Of a stretch of 64,000 bases of DNA, positions 37,086 through 48,150 are shown piece by piece (within the stretch, counting starts at the first letter, position 1; each line of letters opens with the position of its first letter). The stretch is from Lanius collurio (taxonomy: Eukaryota > Chordata > Aves > Passeriformes > Laniidae), in NCBI GenBank assembly GCA_020086605.1, contig JACBWW010000015.1, positions 8,551,251 through 8,615,250 of the forward strand, read 5' to 3'. The position numbers were made by a program, and so were the translations under genes. The notes under the pieces were generated by a model that was given only the letters and a program-made list of their open reading frames with translations, was not told the DNA's origin and ran no database searches.

Positions 37086-40000
37086 TCTTACTGTCCAGGT
37101 TTTACTGACTGTTCACATTCACCTCACTGCAATGTGTGGGTAACTTTGGGAATGGGTCATGGACCTCTTTTCTGGAGGTGTCTTGAACCACAGGGCTTTG
37201 TGAAGTGGGTCAATCATTTTCCTCTTTCCAGGTCATGCAGAAAACATTTAGGAGTACACCAAAACTATTGCAAAAGTTATTTGCTGAAAAAAAGGTGCAT
37301 TTTTAATAATTTCTCAAACATATTTTTTTTGTCTGAAAGTCAACTTTAGCTATTGCAATAGAATTACTGGGGAATGGTAATAATATAATTCTCTTAAAGG
37401 AAAAAGGTTCATGAAAATTGGCTTAGATGGATAACCAAGGAGTATTTCAAGACATGGTCTTATCTAATTAGTCATATGTTCTGTTTTTATAATTACTTGA
37501 ATGGACATCTTTTGTGAATCTGTTGAAGCTTAAACTCTGCTGGAAAAAGTTACATCCTGAGAAATTTTGGATGACTAGTACATGTAATAAATGCCTGGAT
37601 AATCCAAAAGAGATATGTCCTCCTCTACAGCACTTCATAGAAACCTCCTTCTGATCTAATAAAATGTAAATTGCCTACTGGATTTCTAGCTTAATATATG
37701 ATATCTTTATTGAGCACACAAGAACACAAAAATTAGAATCCAAGAAGTGAGTGCACTTTTTAAAATTGAAATCCTCCAAATAATTACAATATATTTTCTT
37801 CTCCAATTCATATTTTTCTCTTATATTTTAATTAAGTAAAATCAAACTCAGGTTTTTTTCACTTTGGAGTCTGTGCACTTCCCTGGGGAAACATCATCTT
37901 TACAACAACTGAAAACAACAGTTATGCTTAAACATGTCTGTCATTCTACCTTTCAAAGATAAAGTCTTGGATTATTATCTCCAAGCTAATAATCACTTCA
38001 AATTTTCTGATTAACATCACTTTTGGACACAGTAGTAAAACAATCACCAGAGTACTAGACTGTGCAGATGAGAAATTCTGCTCATCATCAAAATGGGCTA
38101 AGAATCTGCTCAGTGCTTTGCCAAACACCAGCACACTTGCTTTCTGGAAAAATGGTCAAAGTTCCTCCTGATGATATTTGGACTTAGAAGGGGCAAAAAT
38201 GGGAAGAGCTGACTTCAAGGACCTCATGGTCCTAACATTCTCCATAAAATGCACACATGGAATGCTGGATATGCTTTGGAACCAACTTGAACGCTTGAAG
38301 TTTGTCACCTGGAGAGACATCTGTAGATGAGAAGCTGAAAGATGTAGTCTGGTCTTCTTTCCTGTCAAACACCTGCTTCTGTAAGTCTTTGTAACTTTAT
38401 ATTTATGAAACTCAAAATATACAGAAATATTTTGTCTTAGACTATTGTACATCAACAATGATGTACAATGATTCTAGCAGAGTAAAATGAGCTTGTCTTT
38501 AAAGCACTTCCTCTCACTGGTTGTTGCAACCTTCAAACTGTGTTTTGGAAGGTTTTTGAGCCTTCAGCTTGCATTCCTGATTTGTCACACAGGCCACTTT
38601 GAAATTAAGAAGGCAAGGATCTCCTGGTGGCTGCTCTGAGCACATAGACTCATTGGTGGAAGCAAGGGTGTGTACTGAGATAGGGCTTCAATGAAAGGCA
38701 GAGACCCTATTGATCTGATTTTAGTATGTGTGCACAATATTCTTGTATTTTGAAAATGGTCATTATATAAAAAATATATTATACATTTAAAGTAAATCTG
38801 GAAAATATTTTCAAAAAGTCTGTTAGACATAAGTTCCTTTTCCATTATATTATTTTCCCACACGATTTTCTGATCTCTTTCTGATTATTATTTTATGTTT
38901 AGCTGATGGAACATTCCCCATGTTCCAGAAACATAACAAATACTTCATACTGAAAGTCATACTTTTATTGTTTGTACATGAGTTTTTATAGTTTTTGGCC
39001 AAATTATCCCCTTGCTTACACTGAAGGCAAACTTTAGTCTTTAAATTTGTATGAACTAGATATGAAAACTCATAAATGTTTCTTAGTGATTTTTTTCATA
39101 ATAGCAGTATAAACGTTCTTTTTTTCTATAATGTTTGTGGGAGATATCATAGACATTAACATGGATTGGAAGAGCATACAGTGATTTTCAATAAAGCAGT
39201 ACAGAAGGTGTATCCCCAAATTAGTCTTCCAAAGTTCTGAAATGCCTGTGCCTCAGTCATTCCCCTTACATAATTTAGTGAAACAACATGGCACTGGTGG
39301 TTTTGACTTTTGGAAAAGCATTATTTATGGTGAATTATATTTATCACTAAGTCAGTGTATTTTTCAATACATTTTGCGCTTCTCAATATCTTTTTCACTT
39401 CTGAGATCATTCTCTTTACACCTGAATGCATGTTATTCATACTGTAGTAAGTTCTTTGCTGTGGGCAACATGCTTAGCTGAAAGATGATATTCTTAAAAT
39501 AGAGAGAGATGTAAAATCCACATCAACAGAGTAATAATTTCTTTAAGTTTAGTGACGACATGAGAGAAATGCCGAAAAATAAGACATACAAATACTAAAT
39601 GTTTGTACTTTTATTGTAACTGAAAAACTTACATCAGGAGTGAAACTGTAGCCTCTCTGTAATGCCTAGTGTTTCTATCACTAGCTTCAAGCAGTCAGGA
39701 ATTCACATGAGAAGTCAAGAGCTAATGGATTTAAAGTATTGTGGGTTCTTAACAAAATCACTTCCAAAGATGCTTCTGAAATTCCTGCTCTTCTTCATGA
39801 TGTCAGTTATGTAACAGCAATGCACTCAAGCATATTTTTCATTAAAAAATAACCATTCTGAACTTCTCAATTTGCCATATGTTCATTAAAAAAGAATAAA
39901 CTACTTTTATATTGCACTAGACATCCTTGAATGAAAAAATAAGAGTTTTAAAGTGAGCTGTAACTGTCTTTGACCCCAGCTAAAGGACGCAATTGTCACC

Positions 40001-42532
40001 TGCTAATTCACCCTTAACTTGGCACAGGTGAAGTTTAGAGATCTTGGCTGCAGGTAACGACATATGAGCTAAAAGCAAACCTGTGCATGATGCAGGGTCC
40101 AAACCCATCATAAATCTCGGCTATGTTACTGCTGCCTGACAAGATCTTGCTTGTCTCATTTGGGCTACAGGAACAGGGCAGCACAACTCTTTTTAGCTTA
40201 TCTCAGCTGCAGAGAAAAGCAAGCTATCTGAAATTCAAATTAAGAAAGTCTCAGCTTTGCAGTTTGAGGGCTAGGGGAGAAGCTCAGGGGACACAGACCT
40301 ACCACTCAGCTTGGGAGCACTCTTTGTTTCTCATGGTAGTGGGTCTTTCTGGCAATCTGCTGTTCACATAGAAAAACATGGTCAGGAAATACTCTTTTTG
40401 TTCCAATTCTGCTTCCTCAGATTCCTCCACAAGAGAACCCCAGTATTCCTAGTCAAATAACTAAAGCAGTAGATCACAGAAATTTCCCTGTTGCAGTTAA
40501 AAAACCTAAACATAGTGCAATGAATTGGTTTCTTGCCAAGCTGTTATAGGTGTTATGTAGCATCCTGGTTGTATTATCATGCAATTATCACATGCAGGTA
40601 CACAATATTGGGAACAAAAAGGGAATTCACAAGAGATGTTTGCTTTTCCTTTCCGAATTTTTCTCATATTGGAGACTCAGTTTTAAACTATAAGACTACA
40701 ACTGTGTTCAAAATATATTGTCATTTCTTTATGACAGCTGATGAACTTTGATGACAGTTACTAAAAATTATTTTATATAACACCAGCAAAAAACACCACT
40801 GCATTTCTGAACACTCAGTGACTTATTTACCATCCCTTCTCTTGAGTACTACAAACTATAATGACATATTTTTCTCTTAGAAATCATTCATTATTGCCTT
40901 GAACTTGTCAAGATGAGTAAGGTTGTGCCTCACCCATCTATCAAGGCATTCATCCTTTTAAAGCCAAAGATTTCACAAAGATAAGTCTCTTGCAGGTTGA
41001 GATGATTTGATCAGGTTATTTGAAATTGTTAAGTCACTCCTTGATTAAATATTTAAACTCTTAAAACCCAACTGTTATAATTTCTAAGACCTCCTAAAGA
41101 AAACAGAACTTAATGTTACTTGTTAATTTATTTTAGAATGGTATAGTAAGTATATCTGAATTATCCATACTGTGAAATGACAACAGGTAAAATATGCATT
41201 TTTAGCTGCTCTTTGTCTTGGAGTTTTATACCAAATTCGTTTTCATATTTATGTTGAACCTAGAGATTTAACACAGCAAATCAAAATTCTGATGAAGAGA
41301 CTATCATAGATGATAAAGTTTACTAAAAATAATGTAATTCTTCATCGAGGATGTTTGGGCATGCAGCCAGTGTATAGGCAGCCCCTGTAACAGGGATGGC
41401 CCCGCAGTGCCCCATCTCACTGCTGAGTGTTCAGCTGGGGGGAGACCAGAATCCACTTCTATGCCTCTCCCATGATGAATCTGTCCACATGCTGAGTAGG
41501 AATGGAGTGAGCAGATTTGCCCTGTTCATGTGAGGTCTCAGACCCATAGACTGAAGTTTTGGTTCTCTGAATCAAACAAAATGGACAGGGAGTACATGGC
41601 TGGCTTGCATTTCCAATGAGTATCAGCATTAATAAACACCATGTGTCTTGCTTCTCGTATAACCTGTATTAAGAGACAATTTAGGCTGGAAATCAGGTAA
41701 CCTTATTTGGTAAAGATCTATAGCCAAGGACCTGAAACAGTTGCTGTTTGGCTTCAAAAACATAACTAGCTTTATAGGATCAGCAGCAGTTGGCTGTGCC
41801 TGGAGTCGTTCCAAGCAAGAGGAGTCCTTCCTGGGGAAGGGACAATGCCAGCAGCCATTAGATCCATCTCGGTTCTAGACTGGGCCTTCCTTTCTGTCTC
41901 TACCAGAAGAAAAATGATCCCAGATTACTGTGAGCACACTAGATGAGGCTTTCTAGTTACAGTTCGAATTGCATCTAGATGCCATGTTGCGTTCCACTGC
42001 ATGAAAGTCTGCCTGTTTCTCTGACAGATGCAAATTCATTCAGCTTGAAAATCCTTCAGAGTTCAGGTATGTAAGTTCATGGCAGGCATTGCTTTTGCTC
42101 CAGATGGCTGCAGCTTTAGGTTTGTCGCATTTTTTAGGAGCTCTCTTTTGAGTTCTTTGGATATTCCTCCACATTTTTGAGAACATGTGCTAATACAGCA
42201 GAATGACATCGGCCAGCAGGCAGAATTCTCAGTCCCCCCCAACCCCAAAACACTTCATTTTCTGTTATTTATTTAAACATAAAAGAATGGAACTGGACAA
42301 CCTGACAGGATGATTTTGAAAAAGTGCAAATAGGATTAATTCAATTTGAAAATATAGCAAATGAACAGACAGGAGAGAAATTAGAGTATTTTAGTCTATT
42401 TTCTTGTAGTTTGTTCTACAGATGCTGTTTTTTCTATGGGAATAAAGTAAGCAAATTATAAACACCACCATGGTTTTATAAAAGTGGAATTCAAAGATAA
42501 TTCTATGGTTATTTCCATTACTGAGCTTATAA

Positions 42533-42564
42533 ATACAGATGATAGAACTACTTATCATCTGTAT
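42533..42564. repeat. Perfect 12-pair hairpin with 8-base loop
   Basis: ATACAGATGATA (42533-42544) pairs without mismatch to TATCATCTGTAT (42553-42564) around GAACTACT. A transcript of either strand would fold into a clean stem-loop. No run of T follows directly, and no gene adjoins. It may be a small RNA structure, the relic of a miniature inverted-repeat element, or chance. Confidence 0.9.
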
Positions 42565-43671
42565 CAATATAATATCTACACCCCTCAGCTTTTAATATAC
42601 TGTAGTACTAACATTCCTATCAAGTTTGAAAAAGTGATTTTGCCATGTAACAAATGAGAAACTGAAGCAGAGAAAGGGAGAGCCCTACAGAAGAACAGAA
42701 ATGTTGTCAGTTACAGGTTGTTCAGAATGGAATAAGTATACTCTTACAAGGCAGAAAATATAAGGTAGAGGAATATTTCTTGTCGAGAGTCTCTGGAGGC
42801 AACAGGGCTTATATATTTTCAATGCAAGATTTTGAGAAAGAAATTACTATGCTAGATGTCTTAAAAATGCCTTCTGACTTATGAGAATGTGTCCCCTTTA
42901 TCAACTGTATATTCCTCCTATTTTCATCTTTCGCCTTTTGAGCTACACTAGGATAAGCCCCAGTAATGACCCTGCATTTACTTGATCTGGGGAGTTTTGG
43001 TGCTCCACGTAATGTTTTTCACCATTTAATGATATAATTTGGCTTAAATTCTTACCTTACCCCTTTTCTCTTTACCTACAAGAAATGCATTATCTATTTT
43101 GTACATATCCACAAAAGCAGAGTTTAATTGTTTTCAGGTAAGGCAGGAGACCCTTAGGTAATTGGAATTATTTTCTCCCTACTAATTCTTTCTCCCTGCT
43201 CCACCTCATCTGTCTGCCTGGGGAGTTTTTAAGGTTTTTACTCTTGAATTTTGTCTGGAGATATATTACTTAAGATCTTCAGGTAAAAAATCTACAATAG
43301 TAATACTTGGATCATAGAATCACAGAATCGCAAAATGGTAAGTTTGGAAGGGACCACTAGATGTCTTCTAGTCCAATCTCCTGCACAGGGAGTCTGGCTC
43401 CTCTTCACAACTTTTTCTCATCAGGTGCTTGTACCCACTGAGATCCCCCATGAGTCTTCGCTTTTCCAGGCTGAATGGTCCCAGCTCTATCAGCCCATAT
43501 GTGAGATGCTCCGGTCTCTTAATCTTCTTTGCAGTCCTAAGTTGGACTCACACAAACAAGTCCATGTCTTGCATCTTCTGAGAAGCCCAGAACTGGACTC
43601 AGCACTTTCAGATGAGATGTGGACTCATCTTTGTTGAGAAGAGAGGAAGAATGACCTGACAGGAAGGATAC

Positions 43672-43878
43672 TTATGCAGCTGGGGATCCTGTTGGCCTAT
43701 TTTTGCTCAGGGTGTAGTGCTGTCTTCTATTGTTCTTCCCCAGGACACTGAGGCCCTTCTTAGGAAAGCTGCTTTCCAGTTGGTGAGCCCCCAGGATATA
43801 CAGATGCTTGGGGATATTCCTCCCTGTGTGCAGGGCCCTGCATTTCTTATTGAATTGCATGGTGTTCCTGTCAGCCAT
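43672..43878 (-). pseudogene. CR1 ORF2 C-terminal fragment
   Basis: This open frame of 68 codons reads ADRNTMQFNKKCRALHTGRN near its start. That matches the conserved CR1 ORF2 segment after the polymerase active site, which in functional copies has the form 'NRNLMKFNKGKC.VLHLGRNN'. Further on, LGAHQLESSFPKKGLSVL matches the 'LGA..LESS.AEKDLGVLV' part. The match fixes the minus orientation of the element. Frame breaks occur on both sides. In an intact element this region lies between the reverse transcriptase fingers/palm and the C-terminus and has no independent function. Confidence 0.85.
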
Positions 43879-43944
43879 TCTCTAGCCTGCCCAGGTCCCT
43901 CTGAAAGATGGCACAACTACCTGGTATATCCTCCCTGTTTTGTA

Positions 43945-44226
43945 CCCTCTGTGAACTTGCTGAGGCTGCTCTCTGTCCCATTGTCCAGGTCATCAGTGAT
44001 GATGTTGGAAAGCTGTGGCACCATTAGTGAGCCCTGAGATGCAGCACTCAGGACTTGCCTTCAGCTGGACCAATGCCTCAGTAAAACTGAGGTAAGCAAC
44101 ATCCACAGCTCTGCTCTCATCCACCAGTGTAGCCTCCCCGTTGCAGAAGGCTATCAGGTTGGTCCAGTGTGATTTCCCCTTCCTGAATCCAAGCTGACTA
44201 TTCCCAATCAGTTTCTTGAGGTTCAT
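43945..44226 (-). pseudogene. CR1 reverse transcriptase fragment, catalytic motif lost
   Basis: The minus frame starting at 44226 contains QLGFRKGKSHWTNLIAF and a following TLVDESRAVDVAYLSFTEA stretch. These align with the CR1 reverse transcriptase region of form 'QHGF.KGKS.LTNL..F', then the 'VIYLDF.KAFD' motif. A deletion then removes the segment up to the region before the active site. At 43945-43966, in another frame, the minus strand reads LSKFTEG where functional CR1 has LSKFADD. The two catalytic aspartates of the YXDD-type box are absent. The fragment is non-functional. Confidence 0.85.
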
Positions 44227-45885
44227 GTGTTTGGAAATACTCTCCAGGAGTATTTTTATCTATAAAAGAGGAGTTAACAAGACAGATTTTATCAGTGTTA
44301 TTCTCATATAAAGTCACAAGGTCAGAAAGTATGTTTCTGTTAAAGGGTGAATTTTCTTGTATCAAAAGTGGCAGACAAAAATACCTAATTTTTCCAGTGT
44401 TCTGTAGTTTGTTGAAGATATTACGAGACAATAGCTACAACATAATGGGAAAGAAGCAGGAACAGAAAAATACAGATAATTTTCAATTAGTACCTCAGTA
44501 TTTATTTTAAAATATCATTACCAAAATTAAACAACACAATTATCTCAAAAAGCTGTGCTGTGTAGAGCAATTAATTTGCACATATTTTAGTTTGGGGCAA
44601 TCTGTCAGGCATGACCACTGTTCTCTCAGCAAATATGTATGGTTATAGTTCAATTTGAAAAGCAAAGAGGAAAATTGATGTGGTTGATTGTTGCAGAGGT
44701 AATGGTAAGCACTTGTCTGGACTGCCTAAATTAGAAGTCACTCTAGCCTTTGTGTCTAGAGAGAAAAGTGAAAAATAAATGTCTTCAGATGGTATTTTTG
44801 GTCCTAGGCAAACTGTATTGCTTCCTTTGCAGCCTTCCTATTAGCAGATTATAAGAGCCCTGAATGGTGTCCACATTGAGGTGAAGTTCTCAAAAGCCTA
44901 GAAGCTGGAATGAGAAAATATAGCCTCTGTTCTAGTGAGAGACATGAATGTTAAATGTGTTTAACAGATGGCTTCAGCCACACTGTTGCCCCACACCTCT
45001 GCCTCATGCCCACGAGCATCCTCATCCTCACTTGTTCAGTAAGGCATTACTGCTGCATATTGGGGTGCCTGTGTGAAACCTGAGTGACCTCACAGCATCT
45101 CTACATGAGCCTGCAGAATTAGAGGGGAAGGGGACTCAAACTTTGCAGGTGGAAAGCAACATCAGTTAGGGCCCCCTGAATAATGTGCTTCTCTGAGGGG
45201 TGCTGAGTTGAGAAAGAGCATATTCCATAATGGTGTGAAAAACTGAACAACTTTAAAGAAATAGAAGACATGAGAGAGTCTGTAACAGAAGCTTTATTTT
45301 CTACCTTTTGAGCTGACCACTGGCTATCCATTTTTGTGGTAGTGTTCTTTCCTGTTCATATGATGAACAGATATTTGGTTTTGAGATGTCTTTATGATAA
45401 ACCCTTTATAAGGGTTTTATAATATACAGTATGTGACTGGCAAGTGCACTACAAAAATAAGTCAACAAAAGATTTACGTCATAGACATAAATATTAGGTC
45501 ATTCACTAGTTTTCATGAGATGGATGAATAAATAAATTTTCTGTCATGGAAATCCACTTGGACCACATTCCTCAGGAAGGGACGTAACTCAGTCTTCTAC
45601 ACAAGCATGTTTCTCTCTAAGACAAGTTGTGGTTTTGGCTTAGCCAAGCCAGTAAAACCTTTATCTTTCTCTATGCCTACTGATTCTATAGCTCAGTTTC
45701 ATCCTTATGAACTTCAAATATCTAACCAAGATGTTTAAAGTGAGAAGGAACTTGTCCTCTGCTCCTTCTGTACACTTCGGGGATGCAGCAAGAGGGTGTC
45801 AGGGAGTGACTTCCGAAGCGACAGGTGACGTTTGTGCTCCTTTCAGGACAGACAGTCTGGGTAGCTACACTCAGCTCAAGGCACC

Positions 45886-45933
45886 TAATTAGATGTAGGT
45901 TGGCAATTATTAGCTAAATGCTAATTGATTGAT
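45886..45933. promoter_or_regulatory. Homeodomain/PBX-like motif cluster
   Basis: Within 48 bases lie TAATTAG (45886-45892), CAATTATTAG (from 45904), GCTAATTG and TGATTGAT (45926-45933). The last is the form bound by PBX/HOX-type complexes. The upstream 100 bases also carry several CpGs and a TGACGTTT half CRE near 45826. The dense, non-repetitive arrangement suggests a possible enhancer. There is no conservation evidence. Confidence 0.22.
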
Positions 45934-46080
45934 AGGGATGACTAATTTAACTTTACAGGCCTTTAGCTCCTTCCTGTGTCATGGTTTCTGTAGGAGGAGT
46001 GTCCTTAAATAAGGGGTGGTTTGGGCTGAGGACACTGGCAGCAGCTTTCAGCCCTCCTGGCTTAATTAATATTTCTTGCT

Positions 46081-46163
46081 TTTGTTGCTGCTTTTTGTTT
46101 GTTTGTGAGTTGTTGGGGTTTTTTTTGTTTGGTTATTTTTTGTTTTGTTTTTTTTTTTTCCCT
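46081..46163 (+). repeat. T-rich TTTG/TTG low-complexity tract
   Basis: Runs of TTTG and T with few other bases, ending in a T run of about 13 at 46148-46160. No target duplication or retroposon body is visible next to it, so it is annotated as low-complexity sequence only. Confidence 0.8.
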
Positions 46164-48022
46164 GTGAATTCCTTAACTATTGATGACAAAATGGTGAGGT
46201 AGGTGAATGGAACTGCTTGTTTTCTGTTTTGTCTTGTTTTCTTGAATTGTTTCTCTGATTCAAAAGATGTGTGCTGACAAGCCTGTTCACACAGAGGGGC
46301 TCTCTCTACAGCCTATAAATCAATGTCTAAACCTGGGAAAGGGTAACATTTCAGATATCTTCCTCTTTCTAGCTTCCTTTGCTGGCCCCTTCAGAGAGCT
46401 TCCTAGCAAAATTTTGTATCATATAGGAAATAAACTGTAAATTCAGTTTTGAGTAAAAAATAAGGGAAAAAAAATTAAAATTACACAGAGCTCTTGCCCA
46501 GGGTTGTAGATTCCCTTTTGGAAATGTGGCAATGATGGAAGAGCAGTTCTGAGCTGCCTTACTCTCTCACCTCTCATCTTCTTTGAGCAGCTGTGGATAT
46601 TGGCAAAAGGACCAATATGGCAGGTCCTATCTTGTGTACCTTCAGAGCATGGTCTCTGTTTCAAACCAATGAAGTATCTGAGGTCCTTATTCCCTTCCTA
46701 CGGGACTTACATAGCCAAATAAAGGGTTTGGACATGCCAAATATATTATGTGATACCACACCAAAGAGAAATACCAGTGCAAAGAGTTTGCTACTGGCTC
46801 AATGGTGCATAATACAGAGGTTAAAAACCCAAAAGGGCTTAGTCATGCCCAAATCTAGAGTGATGCTCTTCACATTCATATGCTGTTCAAATCACTGCCC
46901 CTCTGCTATTTCCTTCAATTACCTAGGTTTATGTTAGGTAAAGTTTCTGAAAACAAAATCACTGCAAGTCTGTGGATTTTAAGTCAAATTTTGCAGCTTT
47001 TAGAGTGCCTAAAGTTACTGTTTCTAAGGGCAACCTATTCTCTCTACTTTTTTTCTTTTTTTTTAATCCATTTTTCCCTATTTGTTTAGCTATAAATGTG
47101 GGTGGTGGGAGAGTCTCATTTAAGCTTGCTGTGCCAACCCACTGCTTTGAATTTTTAATGATGACAGCTAAATAATAAATGCTCCCCAAAGGTAACAAAA
47201 TCACAGTAACATTCTGATGGCTTCTCTGTAGTCTGCTTTGGAAACAAACATCTGTGAAAGATGATTTCCTTTAATGCTGTCTGATGAAGATGACCTTTAG
47301 AGTTATGACAAAAGCGATGCTTTAACCACCTGCAGAGGAATAAAAGGCAGATATTTACATGGTAAATATTTTAACTACTGCAGGAAAAATATCCAAAAAA
47401 TTATTTAGGTAAGTCATCAAATTATATATTAGTTGGAAGTTGGGCATTAGGAATTTCTCCAAAGTTAAATTGTTACATTTTATGTTCAGTTGGTAATAGC
47501 AACCCAAAGAATAACTCAAAAAGTGCCAAATATGTAGGATTTTGAATAGGCACACACAGTATTTCATCTGTAAATTGAAAGAGAGTGACATTTAAACAAA
47601 TATTAAATATTGAATAAAAAGTTACTAAGACTTTGGTAAGCTGTGCAAACTAATGGCTGCAGTACAGACTGAAGGAACCTGTGCCAGAGTAGCTCCAGGG
47701 TAGCAGCTGGAAGTAGACTAAGTGATGGTGATATGGGCTGATGCAAACTAGCAAATGTCTTCTGAAAAATTTCCTAGGTTACGCTGCAATGGGAAGCAGA
47801 GTTTACAGAAGACTTACATAAAACATGGTGCAGACTGGAGTTGGACATGTCTAATATTCAGAACAGTGGATCTTTGCCACTCTTTGAGTCTATGGCAGTA
47901 TCATTTTTCAAGGGCAAATAATAATAATAATAAATTAAGTTGGTTAAATATTTTTACTAAAATCCAGTTATATTTGAACATAGGCAACATTATGCAGAAC
48001 ATATCAACATAATTCCACATAA

Positions 48023-48150
48023 TATTCACAGAATTCTAAAGGGTTGGAAGGGATCTTAAAGATCACCCAGTCCCAACTCCCTCTCCCATAAGCAGGGTCA
48101 CCTCCTACTACACCAGGTTCCTCAAGGCCTAATCCAACCTGGCCTTGAAA
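48023..48150 (-). mobile_element. CR1 LINE 3'-end fragment
   Basis: Read on the plus strand, ATTCACAGAATTCTAAAGGG, then TTGGAAGGGATCTTAAAGAT, CACCCAGTCCCAACTCCC, GGTTCCTCAAGGC and AATCCAACCTGGCCTTGAA follow the antisense CR1 3' UTR closely and in order. The element therefore lies on the minus strand with its 3' end at about 48023. It breaks off after 48150, leaving about 130 bases. It is less diverged than the fragments near 5.1 and 24.9 kb. Confidence 0.92.

Larger units (their letters stand above)
35367..43312. other. Long gene-free AT-rich stretch
   Basis: No gene or interspersed repeat is recognised. It contains a 21-base palindrome at 37065-37085 and a 12-pair hairpin at 42533-42564, both listed separately. 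A 100-codon minus frame at 38156-38458 has no recognisable motif. The patch at about 41350-41560 is a little richer in G+C and is unidentified. Confidence 0.6.
43313..44265 (-). mobile_element. 5'-truncated CR1 LINE with 3' UTR and pol remnants
   Basis: The plus strand starts with CATAGAATCACAGAATC, the reverse complement of the short CR1 3'-terminal repeats. It continues through GTTTGGAAGGGACC and TAGTCCAATCTCCTGC, so the element lies on the minus strand. From about 43650 to 44226 the minus strand encodes decayed CR1 ORF2 sequence, described in two entries. The 3' UTR is abbreviated compared with the usual CR1 tail. The 5' end stops near 44265, as expected from incomplete reverse transcription. 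CR1 is the dominant LINE of birds. This copy is old and cannot be active. Confidence 0.9.
44266..48022. other. Gene-free stretch with simple repeats
   Basis: No gene is recognised. The 114-codon plus frame at 46593-46937 and the 81-codon minus frame at 46959-47204 lack known motifs. The stretch holds a homeodomain-motif cluster (45886-45933), a T/G-rich tract (46081-46163) and an ATA tract (47918-47932). Confidence 0.6.
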
